DNA of 64,000 nt. It comes from Hyphococcus aureus. Lineage in GTDB: Bacteria > Pseudomonadota > Alphaproteobacteria > Caulobacterales > Parvularculaceae. Made by a program: the position numbers and the translations under genes. The notes below the pieces were generated by a model. It ran no database searches and had not been told where the DNA came from. It saw only the letters and a program-made list of their open reading frames with translations. Shown here piece after piece: positions 43,020-51,091 of the stretch (the stretch's first letter is position 1; every line of letters begins with the position of its first letter). The stretch is from the NCBI RefSeq assembly GCF_042643165.1, contig NZ_JBHRSH010000001.1, positions 930,001 through 994,000 on the forward strand. Reading direction: 5' to 3'.

Positions 43020-45013
43020 GCGCGATACTCCGTCAGCGCTGGGCCGAGCGCTTTTTTCAAAGGGTCAAGAAAAGGATCGAACCGGCGCCATTGATCGACG
43101 CCGGATTTGTTGATGGGCTGGCGCACTTGTTCGGAACTCGCCGTGCGCACGGACCGTTCGGTTTTATGAAAATCCAGGCATGCGCTTTCGAAAGGAAGCC
43201 TGCAGAAATCGAGCATCCGGCGCACTTCACGTTCGAGATCGTCAATCACATCTTCATGCTGCACCCGCAGCACTTTCCCGGGCAGCGCCGCATCCCAATG
43301 GCGCATGAGCTCCACATAGCCGCGATAATAACGCCCGATATCCTCAAGGCCGTAGGTGAATTCCTGGCCTTCTGCGAAGAGTTGCTTGTAGCCGCTAAAA
43401 CAACAGGCCATGGGCTCGCGCCGCGCATCGATGATCTTTGCGTTCGGCATGATCAGGTGGATGAGCCCGATATGCCTGAAATTATTGGGCATCTTGTCAA
43501 TAAAATAGGGCGCACCCGCACGATGGATGCGCGTATCCTCAATATAGGCCTTGCCCATGTCGGCGAATTTTTCCGCCGGCAGGGTTTGCAGGATCTTCGG
43601 ATAATCGGACTCGCCGCCAGCGCGACGGCGCCCGCGCAAACTTTGTGAAAGCGACAGGATATTCGGCAGCTCCAGCGTGCCGTCGACCTGACTGTGCGAC
43701 GCCAGAATTTGCTCCAGCAAGGTGGAGCCCGCGCGCGGCAAACCGACGATGAAAATCGGGTCCGGCGCGTCGTAACCGGCGCCCGCGCGCGCATTGAAAA
43801 GCTCTGCGGTGCAGATATCGACCTGCGCTTGGAACTCCTTGTCCATGTCGTCGGCGCGATACGCGCTTTTCAGGCGCTTCAATTCATTGCCGCGCGCATA
43901 GTAAGAAAACGCCGTTTCAACATCGCCGCGATCTTCGCACGCTTTGCCAAGCGCAAAGCAAAGATGGAAACGGTCCTGATAGGCGGCCTCGCTGCGCGCC
44001 TCTTGCACCCGCATCGCCTCAATTTCTTCGTCAGTGAATTCATAAGTCTTGAGATTGGCGAGCGCGTAATAGGCGTCGCCCTGATCGGGTTTGGCTGCAA
44101 AGGCCGCGCGATAGGACTTGATTGCCTCGTCCGTGCGCCCCCATGTCTTCAAGGCGTGCCCGCGCGATGTCAGGGTCGCCGGATCGTCCGGCAGCGTCTC
44201 CAGCACCTTGTCGAAAAGGCCCAGCGCTTTTTCAAAGTCACCGGTTTGCAGGCTCTCAATGGCGTAATGCGACTGGAACAGGGGGTTGTGAGGGTCGCGC
44301 TCATACAGCGCCTTCGCCTGGTCCAGCGCCGCCTGAAATTTTTGCCGCTTGCGCAACAGCTGAATGTAATCAAGGCGAAGCTGAATATTGTCCGGCTCAA
44401 AGGCGATGGCGCTTTCCAGAAGGAAATCCGCGTCACCAAGCACACCCAGACGCGCGCCCACATCGGCCAGCAACCGCATTCCCTCCACATGGCGGGGATG
44501 TTGCTGAAGGAACCGGCGGCAGAGATTTTCCGCCTTGATGTATTTTCCTTCGTGAATGAAATTCGTGACGGCAAGCAACTCCCGGGGAATGCTCGCCAGT
44601 CTTTCGGCCTGTGCTTTCGCCTGTGCGGCGGCGGCGGTGCGGCCGAGCTCCCTCAGAATCTCTTCCTGCGCGCGCCAGCTCGCTTCAAGGCCCGGATTGG
44701 CCCGCACGGCTTGTCCGTAGGCGGACAACGCTTTTTCCAAGTCACCTGTCGAACGCGCGAGGTGGCCTTCTTCCTGATAGGCGCGGCCAAAATCCGGCGA
44801 TGCGGACTTCAGCTGTTGCAGATACGCCGCAGCCTTTTCGGGCTGGCTCAGATAGCGCGCGCAAACAGCGCTCATATAAAGCGCATCGACATTATCCGGC
44901 GCCTCATCAAGCATCGGCGCCAACACCATGCGCGCATCTTCAAACCGCCCGGCGGTCATCAACCGCTGCGCTTCTCGAAGTCTGGCCTCTGTGCTTTCTT
45001 CCGTTGCCGACAA
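43016..45013 (-). CDS. TPR-repeat sulfotransferase
   Basis: A 665-aa protein. Residues 1-390 are tandem TPR helices (for example DDPATLTSRGHALKTWGRTD, YYALANLKTYEF). Residues 415-660 are a Sulfotransfer_3-type domain. The 5'-PSB loop is FIVGLPRAGSTLLEQILASH, and NAKIIDARREPMACCFSGYK is the PAPS 3'-phosphate region. It transfers sulfate from PAPS. This TPR-sulfotransferase architecture is common in marine Alphaproteobacteria, with unknown acceptors, possibly proteins. Translationally coupled to the BCCT gene downstream. Confidence 0.88.
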   Translation of the reverse strand: MSATEESTEARLREAQRLMTAGRFEDARMVLAPMLDEAPDNVDALYMSAVCARYLSQPEKAAAYLQQLKSASPDFGRAYQEEGHLARSTGDLEKALSAYGQAVRANPGLEASWRAQEEILRELGRTAAAAQAKAQAERLASIPRELLAVTNFIHEGKYIKAENLCRRFLQQHPRHVEGMRLLADVGARLGVLGDADFLLESAIAFEPDNIQLRLDYIQLLRKRQKFQAALDQAKALYERDPHNPLFQSHYAIESLQTGDFEKALGLFDKVLETLPDDPATLTSRGHALKTWGRTDEAIKSYRAAFAAKPDQGDAYYALANLKTYEFTDEEIEAMRVQEARSEAAYQDRFHLCFALGKACEDRGDVETAFSYYARGNELKRLKSAYRADDMDKEFQAQVDICTAELFNARAGAGYDAPDPIFIVGLPRAGSTLLEQILASHSQVDGTLELPNILSLSQSLRGRRRAGGESDYPKILQTLPAEKFADMGKAYIEDTRIHRAGAPYFIDKMPNNFRHIGLIHLIMPNAKIIDARREPMACCFSGYKQLFAEGQEFTYGLEDIGRYYRGYVELMRHWDAALPGKVLRVQHEDVIDDLEREVRRMLDFCRLPFESACLDFHKTERSVRTASSEQVRQPINKSGVDQWRRFDPFLDPLKKALGPALTEYRA

Positions 45014-45031
45014 GGGCGCCGCCTTTTGACG

Positions 45032-45062
45032 AAAAAGCGCCCCTGACTAAGGGGCGCTTTCA
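45032..45062 (-). terminator. Intrinsic terminator of the TonB-dependent receptor gene
   Basis: AAAGCGCCCC (45034-45043) pairs with GGGGCGCTTT (45051-45060), loop TGACTAA. Read leftward it follows the receptor stop by 40 bases and ends in TTTTTC. It also separates the receptor from the TPR-sulfotransferase start. Confidence 0.88.
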
Positions 45063-45100
45063 TGAGATGGGTTACGAACCGACTTTCACCGGCGCGTCCC

Positions 45101-47731
45101 CTAGTAAGTGTAGCCGAGCCGCACGCCGATGGTTCGCGGCCGCAGGACGGTGGTGCGATCGCGATCATAGACAAAGTTATTTGCAAGCTCGCCATAAGTG
45201 TTGCCGAGATTTTCGCCGAAAATTTCCATCGACCATTTTTCGCCGGCGACGCCGAAAGAGGCGCTCACCGTCGTCCAGGCGTTCACTTTCGCCTTGTTGA
45301 TTTCAATGATGTCGCTGAAAGACGAGCCGGAATAAACAAGCTGCGATTGCAGATGCGCGCGCAGGCCGGTTGAAAGCTCCCATTCATAACGGGCGCGGAT
45401 ATTGCCCTGGAATTTCGGCGCATAAGCAAGATCGCCGCCGACAAGAACGTCATTGGTCGGGATCAGGACTTCCTTGATCTCCGTGTCGAGCACCGAAAAG
45501 GCGCCAGTGAGCGTCAGGCCGTCAATCGCGGTGGGCGCAAAAATGACATCGCCTTCGACGCCGAGAATTTCCGCATTCGCCGCATTGTCGGAGAAGAAGA
45601 GGTTGACGATGCTCGGATCGAAGATCGTCGTTTGCAGGCGCTCGATTTCAACAAAGAACGCATTGCCGTTGAGCTGAAGCTGATTTTCAAACAGCTGCAT
45701 TTTCCAGCCAAGCTCGTAATTGGTCACCTCATCAGAATCGATGGCGAAGGGTACGGTGTAGCCGCTCCCGTTGGTCGCACCGCCGGGACGGTTGAGAAGC
45801 CCCGGGCGGAAGCCTTCGGAATAGGTTGCGTAGAACAACAGATCATCCGTCGGCGTCCAGCTTATATTGCCCTTGAAAATGAAACCGTCTGTCGCCGCTT
45901 TGTCGGGCGCGCTGAGGGCGTTGAAAATCTGCGTCGCCTGCGCTGTCGACAAGGCCGGGTCCGTCGCCATGATATCGGCGATAGTCTGGCCTTGATTGTA
46001 GGTGATGTGACGGCTGGTGTCGCACGAGCCGCGGAATGTTACCTGACCGTCGCCATTATAAATGTCGCTGATATCCGTGCCGAACGCGTTTGCGTCCGCC
46101 TGGAAGGAGTTACAGAAAGACGAGTTCGCGCTGCCTTCGAAATCGACTTCGATATCATAATAGCGCGTGCCGAAGGTCAGCGTCAGCGTATCGGGCACAA
46201 GCTCGAAACTCGCCTCACCGAAGAAGCCGAATTGTTTGTCCGTGCGGCGAATGTCATTTCTGAAAATCACGTCAGCCGGGAACGGACCCGCATCGGACGT
46301 GAAGCCGGTTGTGAACGGAAAGTTAGGCGCAAAACCGTTATTGGGGTGACCCGGCACCGGTTGTCCGAAAACATCGGCGAGGACGGAGCCCGGATAGGTG
46401 AAATCATTGCGCTCTTCCAGCGTCAGATCACTGTAGAAGCCGCCGACAGTGGCGCGAAGGCGCTTTTCCGCCGGCGTGTTGAAACGCAACTCGTGGGTGA
46501 AGACCTGTGTCTCTGTAACGGAATCGACCAGGAGGTTCGGCGCCTGACACGTCCCCATGGGCGCGCCGCCCGGGTAAGAAACCCCGCCGTCGCAAATATA
46601 ATAGGGCAGATACTGACCGGCGAAGAGATAGTCGGAATAGTCAACGCGCTGATTGGTGTCGCGATCAGTAAAGGCGCCGGTGTAAAGCGCTTCCAGCGCG
46701 CCAAGGCGGCCTTCGATTGTCCAGCTTGTGTTGTTGAAGTCATCGTCCAGACGATCTTCGGAAAAGCGCTGGATCTCATATTCATCAAGATCGGGATCGG
46801 TGAAGAAAACCCCTTCCGAATCGAGCTTTTGACGCGCATGGGCGACCGTAATGCGCCAGTCGTCATTGATTTCGTATAGCGCCGATGCACGAAAGCCAGT
46901 GTATTTGGTGTCGTTGAAATCTTCCTCGACAAGATTGGCGTTGTCAGCGTCAAGGAAGGTGACGCCTGACAGATCATCCGTTGACTGAAAACCGGCGCGC
47001 TGCGCGGAAACCGGAACACCATTGGCGCGAACGGTTCCTTCCGGACGGAAGCGCGCGGACTCAGAGGCGTTGCGTGTGCCCGGCACATTGTCGATATAAC
47101 CGCCGCGATCATCGATATAGCCGACGATGCGCACAGCAAAATCGTCCGTCACCGGAATATTGAGCATGCCTTCGAATTTGGCGCTCATCTCGCCGCCGTC
47201 AGTCGTCGAAACCCCGGTGGAGGCCGACGCCTGCAATTCGCCAAGGCGCGGCTTGTTGGTGATCAGACGGATCGTGCCGGCCTGAGAGCTGGCGCCGAAC
47301 AAGGTGCCCTGCGGTCCGGGCAGAACCTCAACGCGCTCAAGGTCAACCGCATAAACATCAAGGTTGCGGCCCGGCTGCGCCAGGGGCTGTTCATCAAGAT
47401 AAAGCGCAACATTCGGCGCAAGACCCGCAACGCCCGCTGTCGTCAGGTTCGGCGTCGTTGAGGCGAGGCCGCGAATATAGATCGTGTTCTGGCCCGGCCC
47501 GCTGCCCCCGGCGGTGACACCCGGAAGCTGAACCAGATAGTCGGAGAAATTATCGACGCGCAGTTCGTCGAGGCTGTCGGAGCCGAGCGCCTGAACGGCG
47601 ACGGGAATGTCCTGTGCATTCTCGGTGCGCTTGGTGGCGGTGACGACGATCTGGTCCACCTGCGCATAGGCGGCGGAAGATAAGACTGTGGAAACGGCGA
47701 GCATGGATGCGCCGGTCAGGTACTGTTTCAC
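45101..47731 (-). CDS. TonB-dependent receptor
   Basis: The start chosen is GTG at 47731 (VKQYLTGASMLAVSTV), with GAGGGG 8 bases upstream; this gives a clean signal peptide ending SSAAYAQ. The 876-aa outer-membrane protein has a TonB box (DQIVVTATK), a plug domain with PQGTLFGASSQAGTIRLIT, and a 22-strand barrel ending in GVRLGYTY. The FGASSQAGTI plug and VTATKR box are typical of the large receptor families of sphingomonads and relatives. The ligand is unknown. No SusD-like or ABC partner is adjacent. A palindrome lies about 130-150 bases upstream. Confidence 0.93.
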   Translation of the reverse strand: MKQYLTGASMLAVSTVLSSAAYAQVDQIVVTATKRTENAQDIPVAVQALGSDSLDELRVDNFSDYLVQLPGVTAGGSGPGQNTIYIRGLASTTPNLTTAGVAGLAPNVALYLDEQPLAQPGRNLDVYAVDLERVEVLPGPQGTLFGASSQAGTIRLITNKPRLGELQASASTGVSTTDGGEMSAKFEGMLNIPVTDDFAVRIVGYIDDRGGYIDNVPGTRNASESARFRPEGTVRANGVPVSAQRAGFQSTDDLSGVTFLDADNANLVEEDFNDTKYTGFRASALYEINDDWRITVAHARQKLDSEGVFFTDPDLDEYEIQRFSEDRLDDDFNNTSWTIEGRLGALEALYTGAFTDRDTNQRVDYSDYLFAGQYLPYYICDGGVSYPGGAPMGTCQAPNLLVDSVTETQVFTHELRFNTPAEKRLRATVGGFYSDLTLEERNDFTYPGSVLADVFGQPVPGHPNNGFAPNFPFTTGFTSDAGPFPADVIFRNDIRRTDKQFGFFGEASFELVPDTLTLTFGTRYYDIEVDFEGSANSSFCNSFQADANAFGTDISDIYNGDGQVTFRGSCDTSRHITYNQGQTIADIMATDPALSTAQATQIFNALSAPDKAATDGFIFKGNISWTPTDDLLFYATYSEGFRPGLLNRPGGATNGSGYTVPFAIDSDEVTNYELGWKMQLFENQLQLNGNAFFVEIERLQTTIFDPSIVNLFFSDNAANAEILGVEGDVIFAPTAIDGLTLTGAFSVLDTEIKEVLIPTNDVLVGGDLAYAPKFQGNIRARYEWELSTGLRAHLQSQLVYSGSSFSDIIEINKAKVNAWTTVSASFGVAGEKWSMEIFGENLGNTYGELANNFVYDRDRTTVLRPRTIGVRLGYTY

Positions 47732-48143
47732 TTGTAATCCCCTCGGATTGGTTGCCCCGCCTTTTCGGCAGGTTTTTGAATGCCGGGACGCGGAAGACGC
47801 ATCAAAGCGCCTCAACGCAGCTCACACCGGCAAAATGATGGTGATGAGGGGGTTATAGAGAGTGTTTCGAAAAACGAAACATATCGGCTGCAAAATTCCA
47901 TGACTTGATCATAACTATATGATTATAATGACTTAAATATATCCGCCGAGGAAGTTTATTTTGAATTTCAAAAATATATATGGCGCAAGGGCTCTTTTCG
48001 CGACAGGGCCGGCAGCCCGGAAAATACGGCGGGGCCGCTGACGGTTCAGGCTTCATGCCCAAGCGTCGTGAGAGCGCCGCCAAGGCATTCCACTTTTCCG
48101 CCCGGCGCATTAGACAGGGCCGGGCCAGTCTTTGGAGCCGCTC
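47732..48143. other. Divergent intergenic region between receptor and csaA
   Basis: About 410 bases without a convincing gene. The central part (47890-47985) is the most AT-rich piece of the window and probably contains the receptor promoter; a palindrome is annotated separately. The part nearest csaA is GC-rich and holds only out-of-frame open stretches. Confidence 0.5.
47863..47881. promoter_or_regulatory. Palindromic candidate operator upstream of the TonB-dependent receptor
   Basis: TGTTTCG at 47863-47869 and CGAAACA at 47875-47881 form a perfect 7-bp inverted repeat around five A. It lies 132-150 bases before the receptor GTG, next to an AT-rich stretch (47890-47945) that could be the promoter. 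Its dyad form suggests a repressor site; the cognate regulator is not evident in the window. Confidence 0.5.
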
Positions 48144-48515
48144 ATGCATAATGTATTCGATCCCACTGCCGCCGCCGCAGGAGACATCGATTTCGACGCC
48201 TTCCTTGCAGTCGACATCCGGGTGGGAACGGTCATCGCCGCCGAGCCCTTCCCTGAGGCGCACAAGCCCGCCTACAAACTGAAGGTCGATTTCGGCGCCG
48301 GCATTGGTTTTAAAAAAAGCTCGGCGCAGATCACGGCGCACTACACGCCCGAGGCGCTGCTGGGCAGACAAGTGGCGGCGGTCGTCAACTTCCCGCCGCG
48401 TCAGGTCGGCCCGTTCATTTCCGAAGTGCTGGTGCTGGGGTTTCCGGATGATGACAGAAACATCGTCCTGTTTCGCCCGGACGTTGCCGTACCGAACGGC
48501 GCAAGACTGGTTTAA
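48144..48515 (+). CDS. csaA: CsaA-like tRNA-binding/chaperone protein
   Basis: ATG at 48144 has GGAG 7 bases upstream. The 123-aa OB-fold protein matches CsaA throughout: FLAVDIRVGTVIAAEPFPEA, SSAQITAHYTPEALLGRQV, AVVNFPPRQVGPFISEVLVLG and VPNGARLV. CsaA is a dimeric export-associated chaperone that also belongs to the tRNA-binding EMAPII/Trbp111 fold. It converges with the desaturase gene. Confidence 0.93.
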   Translation: MHNVFDPTAAAAGDIDFDAFLAVDIRVGTVIAAEPFPEAHKPAYKLKVDFGAGIGFKKSSAQITAHYTPEALLGRQVAAVVNFPPRQVGPFISEVLVLGFPDDDRNIVLFRPDVAVPNGARLV

Positions 48516-48593
48516 GCAAAAGCGTTCGCGCAATGCTGCGGCGTTCGACTTTCCCTTATTTTACAGGCTTATCTTGAACAGGAGAAGCGCACG

Positions 48594-49445
48594 TCAGAGC
48601 GTCGTAATCGATGCGCCCTTGGCTTCAAGCTCAGCGCGGCGGGCGCGAAAATGTTCGCCATAACCATAGAATGGAATGCGCGGATTCAAATGGTGGATGA
48701 GGTGATAATTCTGGAAAACGAAGACCGCCGTCACAATCGATTGAAGCGGACCGCGCGCAAGAATGACATTGCTTGAACGGTACGGATCGGTCTCGTCATG
48801 GGGGCGGTGCACAATGTAAGCGAAAAACATCGCGAGCACCGGCATCACCAGCATCGCCGGCAAAATCCAGAGGAAGAATGTTTCAGCGCCATAGCCAAGC
48901 GCCGTCAGCGTAATCCATGCGGCGAGGACAACAAGGCGCTGGCCGTAAATCGAAATCGCCTCGTTACGCTTCAGCGTCCCCTCGCGCATCATCCGCCAGA
49001 GCTGCAGCTCATACCCCCAGAGAATGGTCGAACAGCGCAGAAAAACCGTCACCGGATTTTCTTTCGCCACCCACATATCACCATCCGTCGCCGGATCGTT
49101 GGGCGCGCGGTGATGCGCAAGATGCACCGCCTTGAAGGCTTGGAAAGGCAAAAAGAACCAGATGCTGCCATAATGGCCAATGGCCTCATTCAGCCAGCGC
49201 AGGCGCGGATTGCCGCCGGAAATATTGCGGTGAATGGCTTCGTGATTGACATGCGCCAGCACATAAAGAAGCACCGCATTCACAAGACACCCCGCCCAGA
49301 GGGGAAACGCCCCGTTCAAAGAAGCCGTTACGGATGCGATAAGACCGGTCCAGAGCGCGAAGAAGAACGCCACGGTCGGCCATGCGGCGCCGCGGGCTAC
49401 GGGCCGCGCCCGCGCAAAAGCATCAAGGGATCCAACATCCGTCAT
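48594..49445 (-). CDS. Fatty acid desaturase family protein
   Basis: A 283-aa membrane diiron enzyme with three histidine boxes: HVNHEAIHR near residue 67, HLAHH near 110 and HLIHH near 250, with four membrane segments between. The family includes acyl-lipid desaturases and carotenoid hydroxylases or ketolases. YIVHRPHDETDPYRSSN supplies extra histidines typical of the CrtR/desaturase branch. Substrate unknown. It has no Shine-Dalgarno sequence that I can see and appears monocistronic. Confidence 0.85.
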   Translation of the reverse strand: MTDVGSLDAFARARPVARGAAWPTVAFFFALWTGLIASVTASLNGAFPLWAGCLVNAVLLYVLAHVNHEAIHRNISGGNPRLRWLNEAIGHYGSIWFFLPFQAFKAVHLAHHRAPNDPATDGDMWVAKENPVTVFLRCSTILWGYELQLWRMMREGTLKRNEAISIYGQRLVVLAAWITLTALGYGAETFFLWILPAMLVMPVLAMFFAYIVHRPHDETDPYRSSNVILARGPLQSIVTAVFVFQNYHLIHHLNPRIPFYGYGEHFRARRAELEAKGASITTL

Positions 49446-49581
49446 AAGGAAACATTAAGTCTTTGTTTACCTTCCCGCAAGCGACTTCCGCCGTGAAAAA
49501 CCTACTGAAAATCAATCGAAAGGGCGCGTCTTTACTGGCCGCCGCCAAAACCTCGTTAACTCTCTTGCGGTAGTAAAAATC

Positions 49582-51048
49582 ATGGCGCCGCCTCTTAATT
49601 CCGCCGGATTGGATCTTCAGAAGAAGCCAAATCCGCTAACCGTCTTCCAGCAAACCCTGGAACGAGACGGCATTTCGCCATGGACAGCCCGCTTCAGAGC
49701 CGATGACACGGAGCGGCGCTATATCCACAAGCTCGTGGAAACCACCCTGCCGACCGAGCGCCTGCTCTGGTACACGGTGATCTTCACCTATCTCGGCTAC
49801 TGGATCCTCGACGTCCTGACTATTTCCGAAGGGCTGCAAACGGTGCTCACCATGCGGGTGATCGTCGCTTGCGCCATTGCGGCGTTGATCCCGCTTTCCT
49901 TCGTGCCGAAAGTGAAACCGCATTTCGGCTGGCTCAGCGCCGCCGGCATCTGGCTGTCAGGGCTTTCCATCATCGGAATGATCGCGATCATCCCGCCGCA
50001 GGGCGCGCCGCCCTATATCATCGGCGTCCTTGTCACTTTTGTTGCGGCGTCCTGCATCATGCGGATTCCCTTCCGGGTGGCGGCGGCGGCCTATATCTCG
50101 ACCTCGGCGGTCTATCTGGCGGTTCTCAATATGCGACCCGCCTTTTCGAATGTGGATGTAATTTCGGGCCACTTCTTCATGCTTTCCATAGCCGCGGTCG
50201 CCGTGGCGACGAGTTACATGCAGGAGATCCGCTCGCGGATGATCTGGCTGCGCGACGAACAGCGCAAGCGCGACAATGAAGTCATCGAGAAACTCCTGAT
50301 CGAAGCCACCGCAGCCGACCAGTCAAAGATCAATTTCCTGTCCATGATGAGCCACGAGCTCAGAACGCCGCTGCATCAGATCATTGGCTATGCCGAAGTT
50401 GTCTCTAATTCCTTCAAGGCGGCGAATGATCCCGGCAATAACGCCCGTCACCTGAGCGAGATTCACGGCTCGGCGCATATCCTTCTGTCGCGTATCCAGA
50501 AAATGTTGCGTTTTGTCGACGCCACTGCCGGTAAGATGAAATATGAAATCGTCGACACATCGGCGACAGAGCTTGTCGACGTCGCGATAGAACGCATGCG
50601 GTCATCGCTGGAAAAGGCCGGCATCCGCGTCGAAACGGAAGCGCTTAAGGATGCAACGCTCCATATCGACATCGTCCATACCTGCTACGCCATCAACAAC
50701 CTGATCGAGAATGCGATACACGCCTCAGAATCGGGCACGACGCTGCATATCAGCGGAGAAAAACTTGAAGACGGCGCCTATGAACTCGCTATTCGCGATG
50801 AAGGCCGGGGCATGTCGCCGGAGCAAATCGAAAAAGCGATGAAGCCGTTCACCCAGAGCGAGTCGGCGCTGGTGCGGTCGCGCGAAGGGCTGGGTCTAGG
50901 GCTGACCGTCGCCAAGCATATTTTTGAAGATCAGAACGCGACTGTCAGGCTCGCCTCTGACGGGCATACAGGCACCTGCGCCATCGTCCGGTTCAACCCG
51001 CCAAAAGCGAAAGCTGAAGGCAAGCCCAAAAAGGCGCGCTACGCCTGA
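49582..51048 (+). CDS. Six-helix sensor histidine kinase
   Basis: A 488-aa kinase. Residues 60-215 form six closely spaced membrane helices with short loops, as in the PhcS/CqsS-style sensors and unlike kinases with a large periplasmic domain. A coiled linker follows (ERKRDNEVIEKLLIEA-like), then HisKA with H258 in SMMSHELRTPLHQIIGYAE. HATPase has the N box NNLIENAIHASES, the G1 box DEGRGMSPEQIEKAM and the G2 box GLGLGLTVAKHIFE. No receiver domain or response regulator gene is adjacent. It converges, with a 43-base gap, on a PhcB-like methyltransferase gene. Confidence 0.88.
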   Translation: MAPPLNSAGLDLQKKPNPLTVFQQTLERDGISPWTARFRADDTERRYIHKLVETTLPTERLLWYTVIFTYLGYWILDVLTISEGLQTVLTMRVIVACAIAALIPLSFVPKVKPHFGWLSAAGIWLSGLSIIGMIAIIPPQGAPPYIIGVLVTFVAASCIMRIPFRVAAAAYISTSAVYLAVLNMRPAFSNVDVISGHFFMLSIAAVAVATSYMQEIRSRMIWLRDEQRKRDNEVIEKLLIEATAADQSKINFLSMMSHELRTPLHQIIGYAEVVSNSFKAANDPGNNARHLSEIHGSAHILLSRIQKMLRFVDATAGKMKYEIVDTSATELVDVAIERMRSSLEKAGIRVETEALKDATLHIDIVHTCYAINNLIENAIHASESGTTLHISGEKLEDGAYELAIRDEGRGMSPEQIEKAMKPFTQSESALVRSREGLGLGLTVAKHIFEDQNATVRLASDGHTGTCAIVRFNPPKAKAEGKPKKARYA

Positions 51049-51091
51049 CGAACCGGGGCTTTCCAGCGTCAAAATCAAAACAGAATGCGGC

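Noticed and set aside
43694..45046. A 450-codon open frame antisense to the TPR-sulfotransferase
   Set aside because: The opposite strand encodes clear TPR and sulfotransferase motifs. The frame has no ribosome binding site or family features.
45632..46879. A 415-codon open frame antisense to the TonB-dependent receptor
   Set aside because: The receptor frame has a signal peptide, plug and barrel end. This one has none of the features of a gene.
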